This document shows, in pieces, positions 10,047 to 19,344 of a DNA stretch of 64,000 nucleotides. Source of the DNA: Megaustenia siamemsis (taxonomy: Eukaryota > Mollusca > Gastropoda > Stylommatophora > Ariophantidae). A program made the position numbers and the translations under genes. The notes below the pieces were generated by a model. That model saw nothing but the letters and a program-made list of their open reading frames with translations, was not told the DNA's origin and did not search any database. The stretch covers positions 39,257,262-39,321,261 of the forward strand of contig JAVIAB010000025.1 in the NCBI GenBank assembly GCA_032433765.1, written 5' to 3'. Within the stretch, counting starts at the first letter, position 1. Each line of letters starts with the position of its first letter.

Positions 10047-10076
10047 AATAAATTTATGTTTCATTGTGAAAATAAA
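10047..10076 (+). terminator. Poly(A) signals of the PC4-like gene
   Basis: AATAAA occurs at 10047-10052 and again at 10071-10076, about 135-160 bp after the stop codon. Confidence 0.6.
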
Positions 10077-10370
10077 CATTATAAAAAGAGCATATTTGTT
10101 TGTTTTTATTTGAGTTGTTTTAATTTATTTAATTTTAAATTATTTTGTTAAATTAAAATAAATGACAGTATAGAATCTATGAAATAAGGTTCTACTTACG
10201 ATTTGTAAAGTAAATTTACTTGCACAGCCAAGCACACTCTTGCTTGAGTTACAGCCAAGACACTCGTTGAAACTGCTTCAGAGAGTGAGAATAAAAGCCT
10301 GGCTGCTTGAATCTACTTATATACAGTTCTAAACTCTTTGTTCAATCAAGAACTCTCTAGTTCAAACATA

Positions 10371-10425
10371 TTAATTTCCCCCAAACATCTCACATTAAAA
10401 CAACCACCAAGTAAAATTCCCCTGA
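10371..10425 (+). repeat. Diverged third copy of the subterminal module
   Basis: TTAATTTCCCCCAA, CTCACATTAAAACA and TAAAATTCCCCTG appear in the same order as at 14899-14952, with a few substitutions. It lies in the unique centre, in the orientation of the right arm. Confidence 0.7.
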
Positions 10426-10654
10426 TAAGTGGTATTCTAATCTTCAGATGATAAAAAGTCATGATGACCCGGGAGGTCAGTCTGGCGGTCAAGTGGTCAT
10501 CCGTGGTATTTGAAATATCTTCACAACCTTCCCGTTGGTCATATCTTCTCTTTGATATCTTTAGATCAAAGCCATATCTTGCCTATGTTTGAAAAGTCTA
10601 CTATAAAAGTATCTCGAGTACTCTTAAGACAGCGGCTAATATTCCATATACTCC

Positions 10655-10711
<57 letters not shown>

Positions 10712-11036
10712 ACCATTTTAAATATTATTCTACTTGTCTTTTTTCTTTGATGTTACAGTTACTTCTTTATGGTATTAAGGATGAGTCCTTTATGTTTTCG
10801 GTTTCCTTTACTATAACGTCTATCATTATTAGCAACTAGTTTCAAAATTGTCATTACATGTGGAAATTTACTATTTATCATCATCATCAACAAAGATAAT
10901 GTTGGAAACATTAGAATTAATAGCGTTGGCAATAATAGAATACAGCTACAAGCTGAATAATAACCCAGTGATAAAGATAACGAAGGAGAAACAGAGAATA
11001 TCAAAATCAAAACTCGACTCCAAAGCAATTACTTAC

Positions 11037-11492
11037 CTTGGTAGCTCTATCGTTTAGTGTATCACCTTGCTGGCTGCAAGCGTATTGTTCATTCCACGTT
11101 GCGTTAATTTGTTCAAAATAAATATCATGTTCAAAGATTTGTATATCTCTATTATCAGTCGAGGAGTGGTTGTTAATTATTTCAGTTGGAATCTCCAGTC
11201 TTCCAGCTCCCTGATTTTGAGAGCCGGTGATGTAGGTGTCAGAGGTTTCACTAGAGTTTAAAATCCTTTCACGTATATTTGTCTTTTTGAAAATTGAGTC
11301 TAAAGTTAAACCATTATTAAAATTACCACTAGGCCATATTATCGTGGTTTGCGTGCCAATTGACAAATCAATATCGTCATCACTGTCTTCTGAACTTGAG
11401 TTTATTCGAAAAAGTAGATGAGGTATAAGTTTACCTCTACTCAATTTATAACCTTCTATTTTAACTAAATACGTGTTAACATAACACTGGCT
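11037..11492 (-). pseudogene. Acidic-protein exon, right-arm orphan copy
   Basis: Identical in translation to 7566-8021, with the same GTAAGT donor. The downstream exon seen on the left is absent here. Reading inward past 10580 I found no in-phase replacement, so this copy either uses an unrecognised exon, reads into its intron, or is silent. Confidence 0.5.
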
Positions 11493-12557
11493 CTAAGATT
11501 GTGTAATATACGATTGTTTCCTTGTTCTTATAGTTTGATGTGCTTATCTTCAGATTTATCTCTCAACCACCAAACTTTCACAACTTAATTATGATCTCTT
11601 TAATGATTTTTGTTCCTTGATATTGACACACCTATCGTGACAACATACTTTTCTATGACTGAGAAATTCACTTTTCCATGTTGATGTGAGAGTATTGGGT
11701 GAATGAGTATTCTGTTATTGGATCATAGGTCACATTCTATTTTTAGTAACTAATCAGGTATTGCATCAGAGATCAAAATCTATTTTTAGTAACTCAACAT
11801 CCCCATTATAGGGGAACTGAGTAACACCATCTCTTTTTGTGAAAATTTCAGATTTCAAAGCTGGAGCAAACCATTCTTATTACAATCACTAATCGATAGG
11901 CGAGGGTATATAGAACAACAAGACGACCGAAATTGCGAATTCGATCTGAAAGTATTTCGATAACGATGGTTACAAACGTGGCGTAGATATCACGACCACC
12001 GACTCTCTGAATTATTCCAGTAAATATCAGCTCATTTCTCTCCGATCATGTGTATACTAGGTTAGCCATCGCGTTATAAAACTTTTAATGTTTCTTATAC
12101 ACCTTATCATATGTGTGAATAATATCAATCCCCAGGAACATAAACTCCTACATAAGTTTATCCAAACACATTCTATGGACCAGAAACGCCCACAATTCTC
12201 GATGAGAACCCGACCAAATCATTTACCTTAAGATGGAACTGGAACCGCTTTCAAAGTTACGCTCTTCTATAATTGGTTAATCACTCTGCCGTTCATAGTA
12301 ATGCTCTTTTCTGAATGGTTATAATACAGATGTCAGTCATTTCTTTGCTCCGCCTCCCATGCTAATGCTCTTCTCTGAATGGTTATAATACAGATGTCAG
12401 TCATAACTTTGTTGATGTGAGAGTACATAGAGTGTCAATGAGTATTCTGTTAATGCATCATAGGTCAAAATCTATTTATTCTTAGTAACTCAACATCCCC
12501 ATTAATAGAGGCACTGAGTAACACCATCTCTTTTTGTGAAAATTTCAGATTTCAAAG

Positions 12558-12899
12558 ATGGAACATGCATTGATTAACAAAATCTCAGGTCTACTCCAGG
12601 ACAACCCGCATCGTCACTGTGCTGGTTGTCAGGCTTTATCACCAAACATGGTCAATCACACCTGCCATTTAGATATCGGCACCCGACTGCAACACCAATT
12701 ATTCAGTGTGTTATACTTTGATATATCACATGCCGAATTAACAAACTTAATATTTAATCATATATTTCAAATACTCAGACTCCAACTAGTAGCTAATATA
12801 CCTCAACCAGCTGGTGAAGTCGATGCAGGGTATGCATCACCACCACCTTCGCCTCAAAACGAGGTGGAGGAGGACGAATACATCATAATCATCGAATAA
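12558..12899 (+). CDS. 113-aa Cys/His-motif protein, right arm
   Basis: Mirror copy of 6159-6500 with an identical translation: Cys/His cluster near the N-terminus, and a Pro-rich (SPPPSPQ) and acidic C-terminus. An AT-rich tract with AATAAA-like sequence follows the stop. Two intact copies in one element double the dose of whatever it does. Confidence 0.6.
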   Translation: MEHALINKISGLLQDNPHRHCAGCQALSPNMVNHTCHLDIGTRLQHQLFSVLYFDISHAELTNLIFNHIFQILRLQLVANIPQPAGEVDAGYASPPPSPQNEVEEDEYIIIIE

Positions 12900-13081
12900 T
12901 TTCATTTTATTTTAATAAAATATTTTATTTAAAACAATTTTGGCTAGTTTATGATTTTCATTGTTTAAACCTTGTTTGTGTTTAAAGTAAGAATGCTAAG
13001 TATTGTTGAGAATGATGTTTGATGAAGTTAAACTAGGTATGTTAAGTATGGTTGACGAAAGGTTTATTGGATTTTCTCCAG

Positions 13082-13207
13082 ACGGTTTCTCATAATGAGG
13101 TTTCTTCTGGTGAACATCCGTGTCCATTGTGTTCAAAGAAGTTTAAATGACACGGCGGTTTGTTGGAGCACACTCGACAATTACATGCATCCATCATGCG
13201 ACACTAG
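13082..13207 (+). pseudogene. Decayed C2H2 finger copy, right arm
   Basis: Mirror of 5851-5976. It has lost the ATG and gained TGA after the KKFK codons. Confidence 0.6.
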
Positions 13208-13371
13208 AAAACCTACATTCATCCATCCCGACATACCATACGTCTCTGCTAAAACGACATGACATACGTGACTGTTACATTGACATGACTGTTACATTGA
13301 CATGACTGTTACATTGACATGACTGTTACATTGACATGACATACGTGTCTACTACATCGACATGACTGTGG

Positions 13372-13720
13372 AACAGTCGACAACTTACATTCATCCATCC
13401 CGACACAGTCGACAACCTACAAACAGCCATCCCGACACAGTCGACAACCTACATTCATCCATCTCGACACAGTCGACAACATACAAACAGCCATCATGGA
13501 ACAGTCGACAACCTACATGATCCATCATGGAACAGTCGACAACCTACATGATCCGTCATGGAACAGTCGACAACCTACATACAGCCATCCCGACACAGTC
13601 GACAAACTACATGATCCATCATGGAACAGTCGACAACTTACATTCATCCATCCCGACACAGTCGCCAACTTACATTCATCCATCGCGACACAGTCGACAA
13701 CCTACAAACAGCCACAGGGC
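13372..13720. repeat. 31-bp minisatellite, second array, right arm
   Basis: Mirror of 5338-5686. Units carry GTCGACAACCTACAT and CATCATGGAACA or CATCCCGACACA variants. Confidence 0.85.
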
Positions 13721-13967
13721 TTTCGTGTTATAAGTTTGGTTGCTTCAAGGAAAGTTACTATTCATTCTAACGGATTGAGATTCTATTTTACACTGTAAGT
13801 TGGAATATTTTCTCTTAAAGTACGTTAAGGCTTTTCGATAAAAGGTTATTCAATTTTATCGAGGTGTTTAAAGTAGGTATGCTAAGTATTGTTGAGCTTG
13901 ATGTTTGATGAAGTTTAACTAGGTATGTTAAATATGGTTGACGAAAGGGTTATTGGATTTTCTCCAG

Positions 13968-14093
13968 ATGGTTTCTGATAATGAGGTTTCTTCTGGTGAA
14001 CATCTGTGTCCATTATGTTCAAAGAAGTTTAAATGGCGCGGTGATTTGTTGGAGCATACTCGACAATTACATACAACCATCATGGCACACTAG
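13968..14093 (+). CDS. Short C2H2 zinc-finger ORF, right arm
   Basis: Mirror of 4965-5090: 41 codons, one C2H2 finger, stop TAG at 14091-14093. The final 31 bp (CGACAATTACAT through CATCATGGCACACT) have the same length and nearly the same sequence as the minisatellite unit that starts immediately after. Confidence 0.55.
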   Translation: MVSDNEVSSGEHLCPLCSKKFKWRGDLLEHTRQLHTTIMAH

Positions 14094-14530
14094 ACAACAT
14101 ACATTCATCCATCTCGACACAGTCGACAACATACAAACAGCCATCATGGAACAGTCGACAACCTACATGATCCATCATGGCCAACTAGACAACCTACATG
14201 ATCCATCATGGCCAACTAGACAACCTACATGATCCATCATGGCCAACTAGACAACCTATATGATCCATCATGGCCAACTAGACAACCTACATGATCCATC
14301 ATGGCCAACTAGACAACCTATATGATCCATCATGGCCAACTAGACAACCTACATGATCCATCATGGCCAACTAGACAACCTACATGATCCATCATGGCCA
14401 ACTAGACAACCTACATGATCCATCATGGCCAACTAGACAACCTACATGATCCCTCGTGGCACACTGGCCAACATACAAACAGCCATCCCGACACAGTCGC
14501 CAACTTACATTCATCCATCGTGGCACCGTC
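14094..14530. repeat. 31-bp minisatellite, first array, right arm
   Basis: Mirror of 4528-4964, with CATCATGGCCAACTAGACAA-type units at an exact 31-bp spacing (for example unit starts at 14172 and 14203). Confidence 0.9.
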
Positions 14531-14564
14531 GATATTTATCCATTTAACACTATCATGTATAACA

Positions 14565-14882
14565 CTTGTAAATAAACTCAACATCTTAGGAACAAAATAC
14601 AACATGAAAATCAACATCAACAAAACAGAAGTCATGAATGTCGCCAAAAATAAACAGAACATCAACATAACTATAGAAGGCAGACAACTAAAACAAGTAG
14701 AGGAATTCAAATATCTAGGAAGTCTAATAACAAACGAAAATTCCCAAACAACCGAGATAGAATCAAGATGCAACAAAGCTTGTCAAATCATCGGACAGTT
14801 ATCACCACTATTGTCCAACAAGGAAATAACTCTGGAGGCAAAACGAGCACTATACAATACAATCTTCAGAATAAAACAATAA
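14565..14882 (+). pseudogene. Reverse-transcriptase fragment captured in the right arm
   Basis: Mirror of 4179-4493. It ends where a 27-bp repeat (AACAATAAATAAACTTGTCA core) begins; this repeat recurs at about 15171-15197. Confidence 0.75.
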
Positions 14883-14898
14883 ATAAACTTGTCACTGT

Positions 14899-14952
14899 TA
14901 ATTTCCCCCAAGCGTCTCACATTAAAACATCGGTATCGTAAAATTCCCCTGT
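14899..14952 (+). repeat. Subterminal module, right-arm copy
   Basis: Mirror of 4106-4159; see the centre copy at 10371-10425. Confidence 0.7.
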
Positions 14953-15599
14953 TAAATGACTCTCCTGATGAACACTTACCTGCTACGGCGATAAATTTAT
15001 TAGTGTGCTCAAGGGTAATCCTTTGATGTTCATACGGGAGGCGGATTGCGCGTCTTCGCGGGGCGTCTACCGAGCTCTTTGATCTCTCGCTTAACGTTAA
15101 ACACAGTGTTTGGCGTGTAGCGTGTGTAACGGTCTAAGTTGTTACCTTTAATTCTAAAGGAAGTTTTTAAAAACAATAAATAAACTTGTCACTGTTTTTA
15201 TTGAATGAGAGTATAAAGAAAGAATAGATTTATGAAAGTTACGGAACCATTGAAAGTACAAAGAATATAATAGATTTATGATACCACCACCACCCCTTCA
15301 CCACCCCTTCACCACCCCTTCACAACACCACCGCAGCGGGAGGTCACCCGACGCCGATCCGGGAGGTCACCGGGAGGTCACCGGGAGGTCACCACAACAC
15401 CACCGCCACGAGAGGTCACCGGGAGGTCACCGGAACCAAAATGGGCGGGTAGACTCTCATATAAGGAAAAACGGTAGACTCTCATATAAGGAAAAACCGC
15501 ACCAAAAAATGTCTGGCCATGTACGGGTAGACTAATTATATAAGGATTTATGAGCGGCTGGCCGCTCATTTGGGGTCCAATCACTGGCTATATACTACT

Positions 15600-15605
15600 C
15601 TCGAT
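15600..15605. repeat. Right target-site duplication CTCGAT
   Basis: Exact repeat of 3453-3458, directly after the terminal TATACTACT. Confidence 0.9.
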
Positions 15606-15660
15606 GCTACAAGGCAAATGTGGGTTAAAAAGAGGAAGAATATAACTTTTATTTTTTTAT
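15606..15660 (+). pseudogene. LINE ORF2 C-terminus, 3' part of the split copy
   Basis: GCTACAAGGC onward continues the frame of 3050-3458 once the element and one CTCGAT are removed. The LYLPLDA codons at the joint match the corresponding place of the paralogue at about 48950-48965. Confidence 0.65.
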
Positions 15661-15675
15661 TTATAGATGGCAATT

Positions 15676-15932
15676 TAAAAAAGTAAACTACTCCCGTCAC
15701 GCCAAGTGGCGTATAGGGAATATGGTGTTAGTGACCATACATTTTACAGACCTTCAGCACATGATTTTTGGGATAATGTGGTCGGTATTACGCTCGTGCC
15801 GCTTCACTTTCCCAGAAAAAAATCCGGTACCCATTTAAGGCTGTGTGAACCCGGAAGCCGTCGGTTGGGATCGAACCCTACCTCTTGTCCTTTGTAGTCC
15901 AGTTCACTAACCACTGAGCTATCGCGGCTCCC
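15676..15932 (-). mobile_element. tRNA-derived SINE, family 1
   Basis: On the minus strand the head reads GGGAGCCGCGATAGCTCAGT (A box region) and GGGTTCGATCCCAACCGACG (B box), followed by a conserved body and an A-rich tail. It is flanked by 13-bp duplications ATAGATGGCAATT at 15663-15675 and 15933-15945. The same family occurs at 18882, 24514, 31278, 38322 and 38491. Confidence 0.9.
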
Positions 15933-16051
15933 ATAGATGGCAATTGCAGTCTAATATAACCTGAAAGACTCAGTCTGTGGTTGAATGGATCGTGTCTCGC
16001 TAGGAAGTAGTCAAAAACTTTCAAGATAAACAGCTACAGTAAGTAAAGGTA

Positions 16052-16331
16052 AAGAAAGGTACGAGACTTGAATCGAACTGTTCGGAGACTTCTGGATAGT
16101 GTCGCTTCGGGCATCGAAACTCACGATGCGAGGCGGCAATCCTCACCTTCCCAAAGTTCTACCCTGGTACCCATTTCTCCCAGTGGCTGGGTCGACCGCG
16201 GGGGTATTTTTTTTTCCAACCACGAGTACAACTCCCACAATGCTCCCAGCGGGAATCGAACACGGGTTGTCCGAATGTCGGTAGTCCAGTCGGGTGATTT
16301 TTCCCAACTCGGTTACCGAGGTCTCCACAAG
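16052..16331 (-). mobile_element. tRNA-like SINE, second family
   Basis: The minus strand starts GGAGACCTCGGTAACCGAGT and contains GTGTTCGATTCCCGC, resembling A and B boxes. An A-rich tract and a GGTACGAGACTTGAATCG-containing body follow. No target duplication was found. Confidence 0.5.
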
Positions 16332-16854
16332 TAGTAAACGTGATGTAATTATGAAGATGAAATTTGTGAGTGGTGACAGGTGTACATGTTCTGATACAAC
16401 AAATTACAACAATTAAGTGTGTTTATATAAACTCCCGTGTTCGAAATGCAACCATCCCGAAGGTCAGGCGAACAGGTTCATAAACTAATCGTCGCATCCA
16501 TTTACAGGCATTAATGGCAGAAACAGCTTGGATTATACAAAGGGAGATAACTTCTATATTTTTGTCTCCTTAACAATTATCTCTCTTTAATAACATCCCT
16601 TTTGTTATATTACCACCAATTTGGTCCTAATTTTCCATATTTGAAATGCTCGACGAGTGCATAACTTTCCGCATGTTGTTGTTAGCTCGGTGTATGTGCT
16701 TTTTTTTTTTCCTGCAGCGGTTACCCTTATATCGGTGGTATTGAATTATACGGCATGAACCATCGAAAAATTGGTTCTAATCAGTCACGAAAAATCTGAC
16801 CATTAACGAATGTTACCACACAAGTATGGGATGGGAGGATAGGGGAGGAGAGGA

Positions 16855-17235
16855 TGTGGTGCTGGTTAGTCTAGAGGTACGACGTCGGCCTGGTTAGTCT
16901 AGAGGTACGACGTCGGCCTGGTTAGTCTAGAGGTACGACGTCGGCCTGGCTAGTCTAGAGGTACGACGTCGGCCTGGCTAGTCTAGAGGTACGACGTCGG
17001 CCTGGTTAGTCTAGAGGTACGACGTCGGCCTGGCTAGTCTAGAGGTACGACGTCGGCCTGGCTAGTTTAGAGGTACGACGTCGGCCTGGCTAGTCTAGAG
17101 GTACGACATCGGCCTGGTTAGTCTAGAGGTACGACGTCGGCCTGGCTAGTTTAGAGGTACGACGTCGACCTCAGGGCAGGAAGGGCCCGGGTTCAAAGCA
17201 CGCCAGAAGCGATGGTGATTTTTTTTTTTTAAACA
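16855..17235 (+). mobile_element. tRNA-like SINE whose A-box segment is amplified about 11 times
   Basis: Eleven tandem 28-bp units, CTGGTTAGTCTAGAGGTACG followed by ACGTCGGC (16863-17172), run straight into AGGGCCCGGGTTCAAAGCAC (B-box-like) and a T-rich tail. A single unit plus the B box has the spacing of a tRNA-derived SINE head, so the array is an expansion of the A-box part. Confidence 0.7.
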
Positions 17236-17439
17236 GGAAAAATTAATCCGTGGTTATTTTATGACGTTACCTCCCCTGATCTCTTGGGTAGTGAGATCCG
17301 ATGTCTAGCCCTCTCGGATAACGGCAATAAACAGGTAGTCCCGCGTGCACTCTCGCACGTTAAAGAGCTCTTGTCAGTTAACATTGAAAATAATTGGCTA
17401 TAAATATGTGCTGCTGCCCGGGTAAAATTGTCAACAGAT
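17236..17439. other. Unassigned sequence after SINE
   Basis: Contains a short inverted CGCGTGCACTCTCGCACG motif. No gene is seen. Confidence 0.4.
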
Positions 17440-18200
17440 ACCTACCCGCCCGTGGATCCCATACCGAGCTACGGAGTTCATGCACGTGGGCCAGAATTCT
17501 CTTCGGATTTGCTCGAGATTCTCGAGGAGGATATCGGAGCACCTATGGGTTTGTCCGGTGTGCAGTGTTGATGATCATAACAATAAACAACAAAAAAACT
17601 AAACACGCGCAACGCAGCGAATCGCTTCAGGGGAAGAGGTATGTTTTCAACACCCGGAACATAATGTAAGTGACCAAGGCATTCATCTGGCTGGAGTCAC
17701 ACGACTACACCAACGCCTGTATAGTAAGTGATTTGATGAGCAGGATACGAAAAGTGGAGGCGGGATTTGTACGCATGCAATGGGTAGAGTCATTGCAGAA
17801 GTTAAAAATACGTAAGGTCACCTTTGTCTACGTCCCAGGACATGCTGGAGTACGGGGAAATGAAAGGACGGACAGGTTGCTATTGTTGAGGACGGTCAAC
17901 CAATGGATCGGGCGGACATCATCAGTGCCCTCCGGGAAGTTTGATGGACACAGGACTTCGATAACCGTGAATCCACGTGACTCCTTCGGATGAAAGAGAT
18001 GGGTGTTAAGATGGGCACAGCCAGAAACGAGAAACTTAGTGGGTGTGTAAGAAGACTTATCAACCAACACAGAACTGGAGTCGTAAGTCGCTGGACACTT
18101 TGAGACTTGCTGAGGAGGGGATCTGAGCACATATGGACATGTTCGGAGTGCAATGATGATGACCCGCTAATAACTCAATAACTCACCCGGAACAAAATTC
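17440..18200 (+). pseudogene. Two fragments of an RNase H-bearing LINE
   Basis: 17460-17600 matches the extreme C-terminus of this family in shifted frames. 17670-18185 carries the RNase H segment (FVYVPGHAGVRGNERTDRL) followed by the same C-terminus (LLRRGSEHIWTCSEC-like). Several frameshifts and stops are present. Related copies are at 33955-34765 (-), 34766-36430 (+) and 39363-39900 (+). Confidence 0.7.
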
Positions 18201-18239
18201 ACCAATAAACAACAACAGAAAAAAAAAAAACAACCACAG

Positions 18240-18372
18240 ACAACACGAAAGAGGATCGAACCCGCGCTCATTGACACACGACCTTGCCATCAGACATTTT
18301 TTTCCCCCAGTGTTGTAAAAACATACCTCTTCCCCTACAATTATCCGCTGAGCTATCGCCTCAGAAGTTTCC
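18240..18372 (-). mobile_element. tRNA-like SINE, third family
   Basis: Minus-strand GAGGCGATAGCTCAGCGGAT (A box) and GCGCGGGTTCGATCCTC (B box), separated by an A-rich insert. A second copy of the same family was split by the hAT-like element at 19345-20376. Confidence 0.6.
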
Positions 18373-18499
18373 CTTCAAAATACAAATCATGTATAATTAT
18401 TTGTCTCCAGTCTAAACCACAGGGAAACAACTATTCATGCTCTCTCCTCCTACAACAATTTGGTTGCAATGCAAGTATTCAGCCCTACCTCATCCAGGA

Positions 18500-18800
18500 G
18501 ATACGTGTCCTCATCATCATCATCATGTACCCTGCCGGTTGGCGTAGGCGATCATGTCCCTCCACAATCATCTATCTACAGTGCATCGTATCAGTTCTGT
18601 TGTTGACTGTTTTCCATGCCATGACACCAAGCTATCCAGTATTTTCTCTCTTTGTCGTCCGCGATCTCTCTTTCCTTTTATTTTGCCAATTGTAACCAAG
18701 TATTCCAACTTTCCTCTTCTCATGATGTGCCCGAAAAATGTTGATTGCTTCTTTCTGATGTTTTTTAAGAGCTCCCTTTTTGTGTTAGCCTACTTGTCCT
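18500..18800 (-). pseudogene. 5'-truncated LINE 3' end
   Basis: The minus strand gives an ORF2 C-terminus (FRAHHEKRKVGILGYNWQNK-like, then HDRLRQPAGY) and ends in a CATCATCATCATC-type trinucleotide tail (18509-18525 on +). No catalytic domain is present. Confidence 0.6.
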
Positions 18801-18881
18801 AATAGGCAAATACATATATGCAATTTATTCCCGATTTGTGCTTGCAACCCTATGCAATAGTTATGAGTACACATACGTGAA

Positions 18882-19144
18882 GGGAGCCGCGATAGCTGAG
18901 TGGTTAGTGAACTGGACTACAAAGGACAAGAGGTAGGATTCGATATTCCCAACCGACGGCTTCCGGGTTCACCCAGCCTTAAATGGGTACCGGATTTTTT
19001 CTGGGAAAGTAAAGCGGCACGGGCGCAATACCGACCACATTGCCCCAACAATCATGTGCTGAAGGTCTGTAAAATGTATGGTCACTAACACCATATTCCC
19101 TATACGTCACTTGGCGTGACGGGGGCTCTTTACTTTTTTACTTT
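18882..19144 (+). mobile_element. tRNA-derived SINE, family 1
   Basis: The head GGAGCCGCGATAGCTGAGTG, a B box damaged by a small insertion (GGATTCGATATTCCC) and the family body are present. It is flanked by imperfect duplications ACACAT(A/G)CGTGAA at about 18869 and 19145. Confidence 0.88.
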
Positions 19145-19344
19145 ACACATGCGTGAAAGACATCGCCAACGATAGCTACTTTTTTAAGGCTGTTTAATTG
19201 GCCGTGTGCTCTAGCGTTTGTTTCTTGTGGCAAGGCGCTGTGTCGAGGAGTACGAATTCTATCCTGCTTCGGGCTATCTATTGTTCTTTGTTTTTCTCCG
19301 TTGTTGATTATTTGTGAAACTTTTTTTCTAAGTGTTGTAAAGAT

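Larger units (their letters stand above)
8467..10579. other. Unique central region of the element
   Basis: 2113 bp without an inverted counterpart. It holds the last exon of the acidic-protein gene, the PC4-like gene with its promoter and poly(A) signals, and a diverged third copy of the subterminal module. The junctions with the arms are sharp at CATAGGCA/TGCCTATG. Confidence 0.85.
3459..15599. mobile_element. 12.1-kb palindromic Maverick/Polinton-like element, non-autonomous
   Basis: Both termini read 5'-AGTAGTATATAGCC inward and are flanked by the exact 6-bp direct repeat CTCGAT. Six-bp duplications and AG(T)-starting termini are characteristic of Maverick/Polinton elements. The two arms (3459-8466 and 10580-15599) are inverted copies about 5 kb long, and only 2113 bp in the centre is unique. 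I see no protein-primed polymerase, RVE integrase, packaging ATPase, cysteine protease or capsid ORF, so movement would need proteins supplied in trans. The payload is small regulatory-looking proteins: C2H2 finger, Cys/His protein, acidic two-exon protein and PC4/AT-hook protein. Removing the element and one CTCGAT restores a continuous LINE frame. The family assignment is inference from the ends only; another transposon class with 6-bp duplications remains possible. Confidence 0.8.
10580..15599 (-). repeat. Right terminal inverted arm (5020 bp)
   Basis: Reverse complement of 3459-8466, and 12 bp longer because of the GA microsatellite. It contains mirror copies of every arm feature. Its acidic-protein exon points into the centre but finds no matching last exon there. 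Confidence 0.93.

Noticed and set aside
3459..15599. The palindrome as a pure assembly artefact
   Set aside because: The two ends have different flanks with an exact 6-bp duplication, the centre is unique, and the joined flanks restore a LINE frame. An artefact is not excluded for the arm identity, so it is kept as a test.
15840..15932. tRNA genes at the many A/B-box sequences
   Set aside because: They continue into SINE bodies with A-rich tails and target duplications, and no cloverleaf with a proper acceptor stem was seen.
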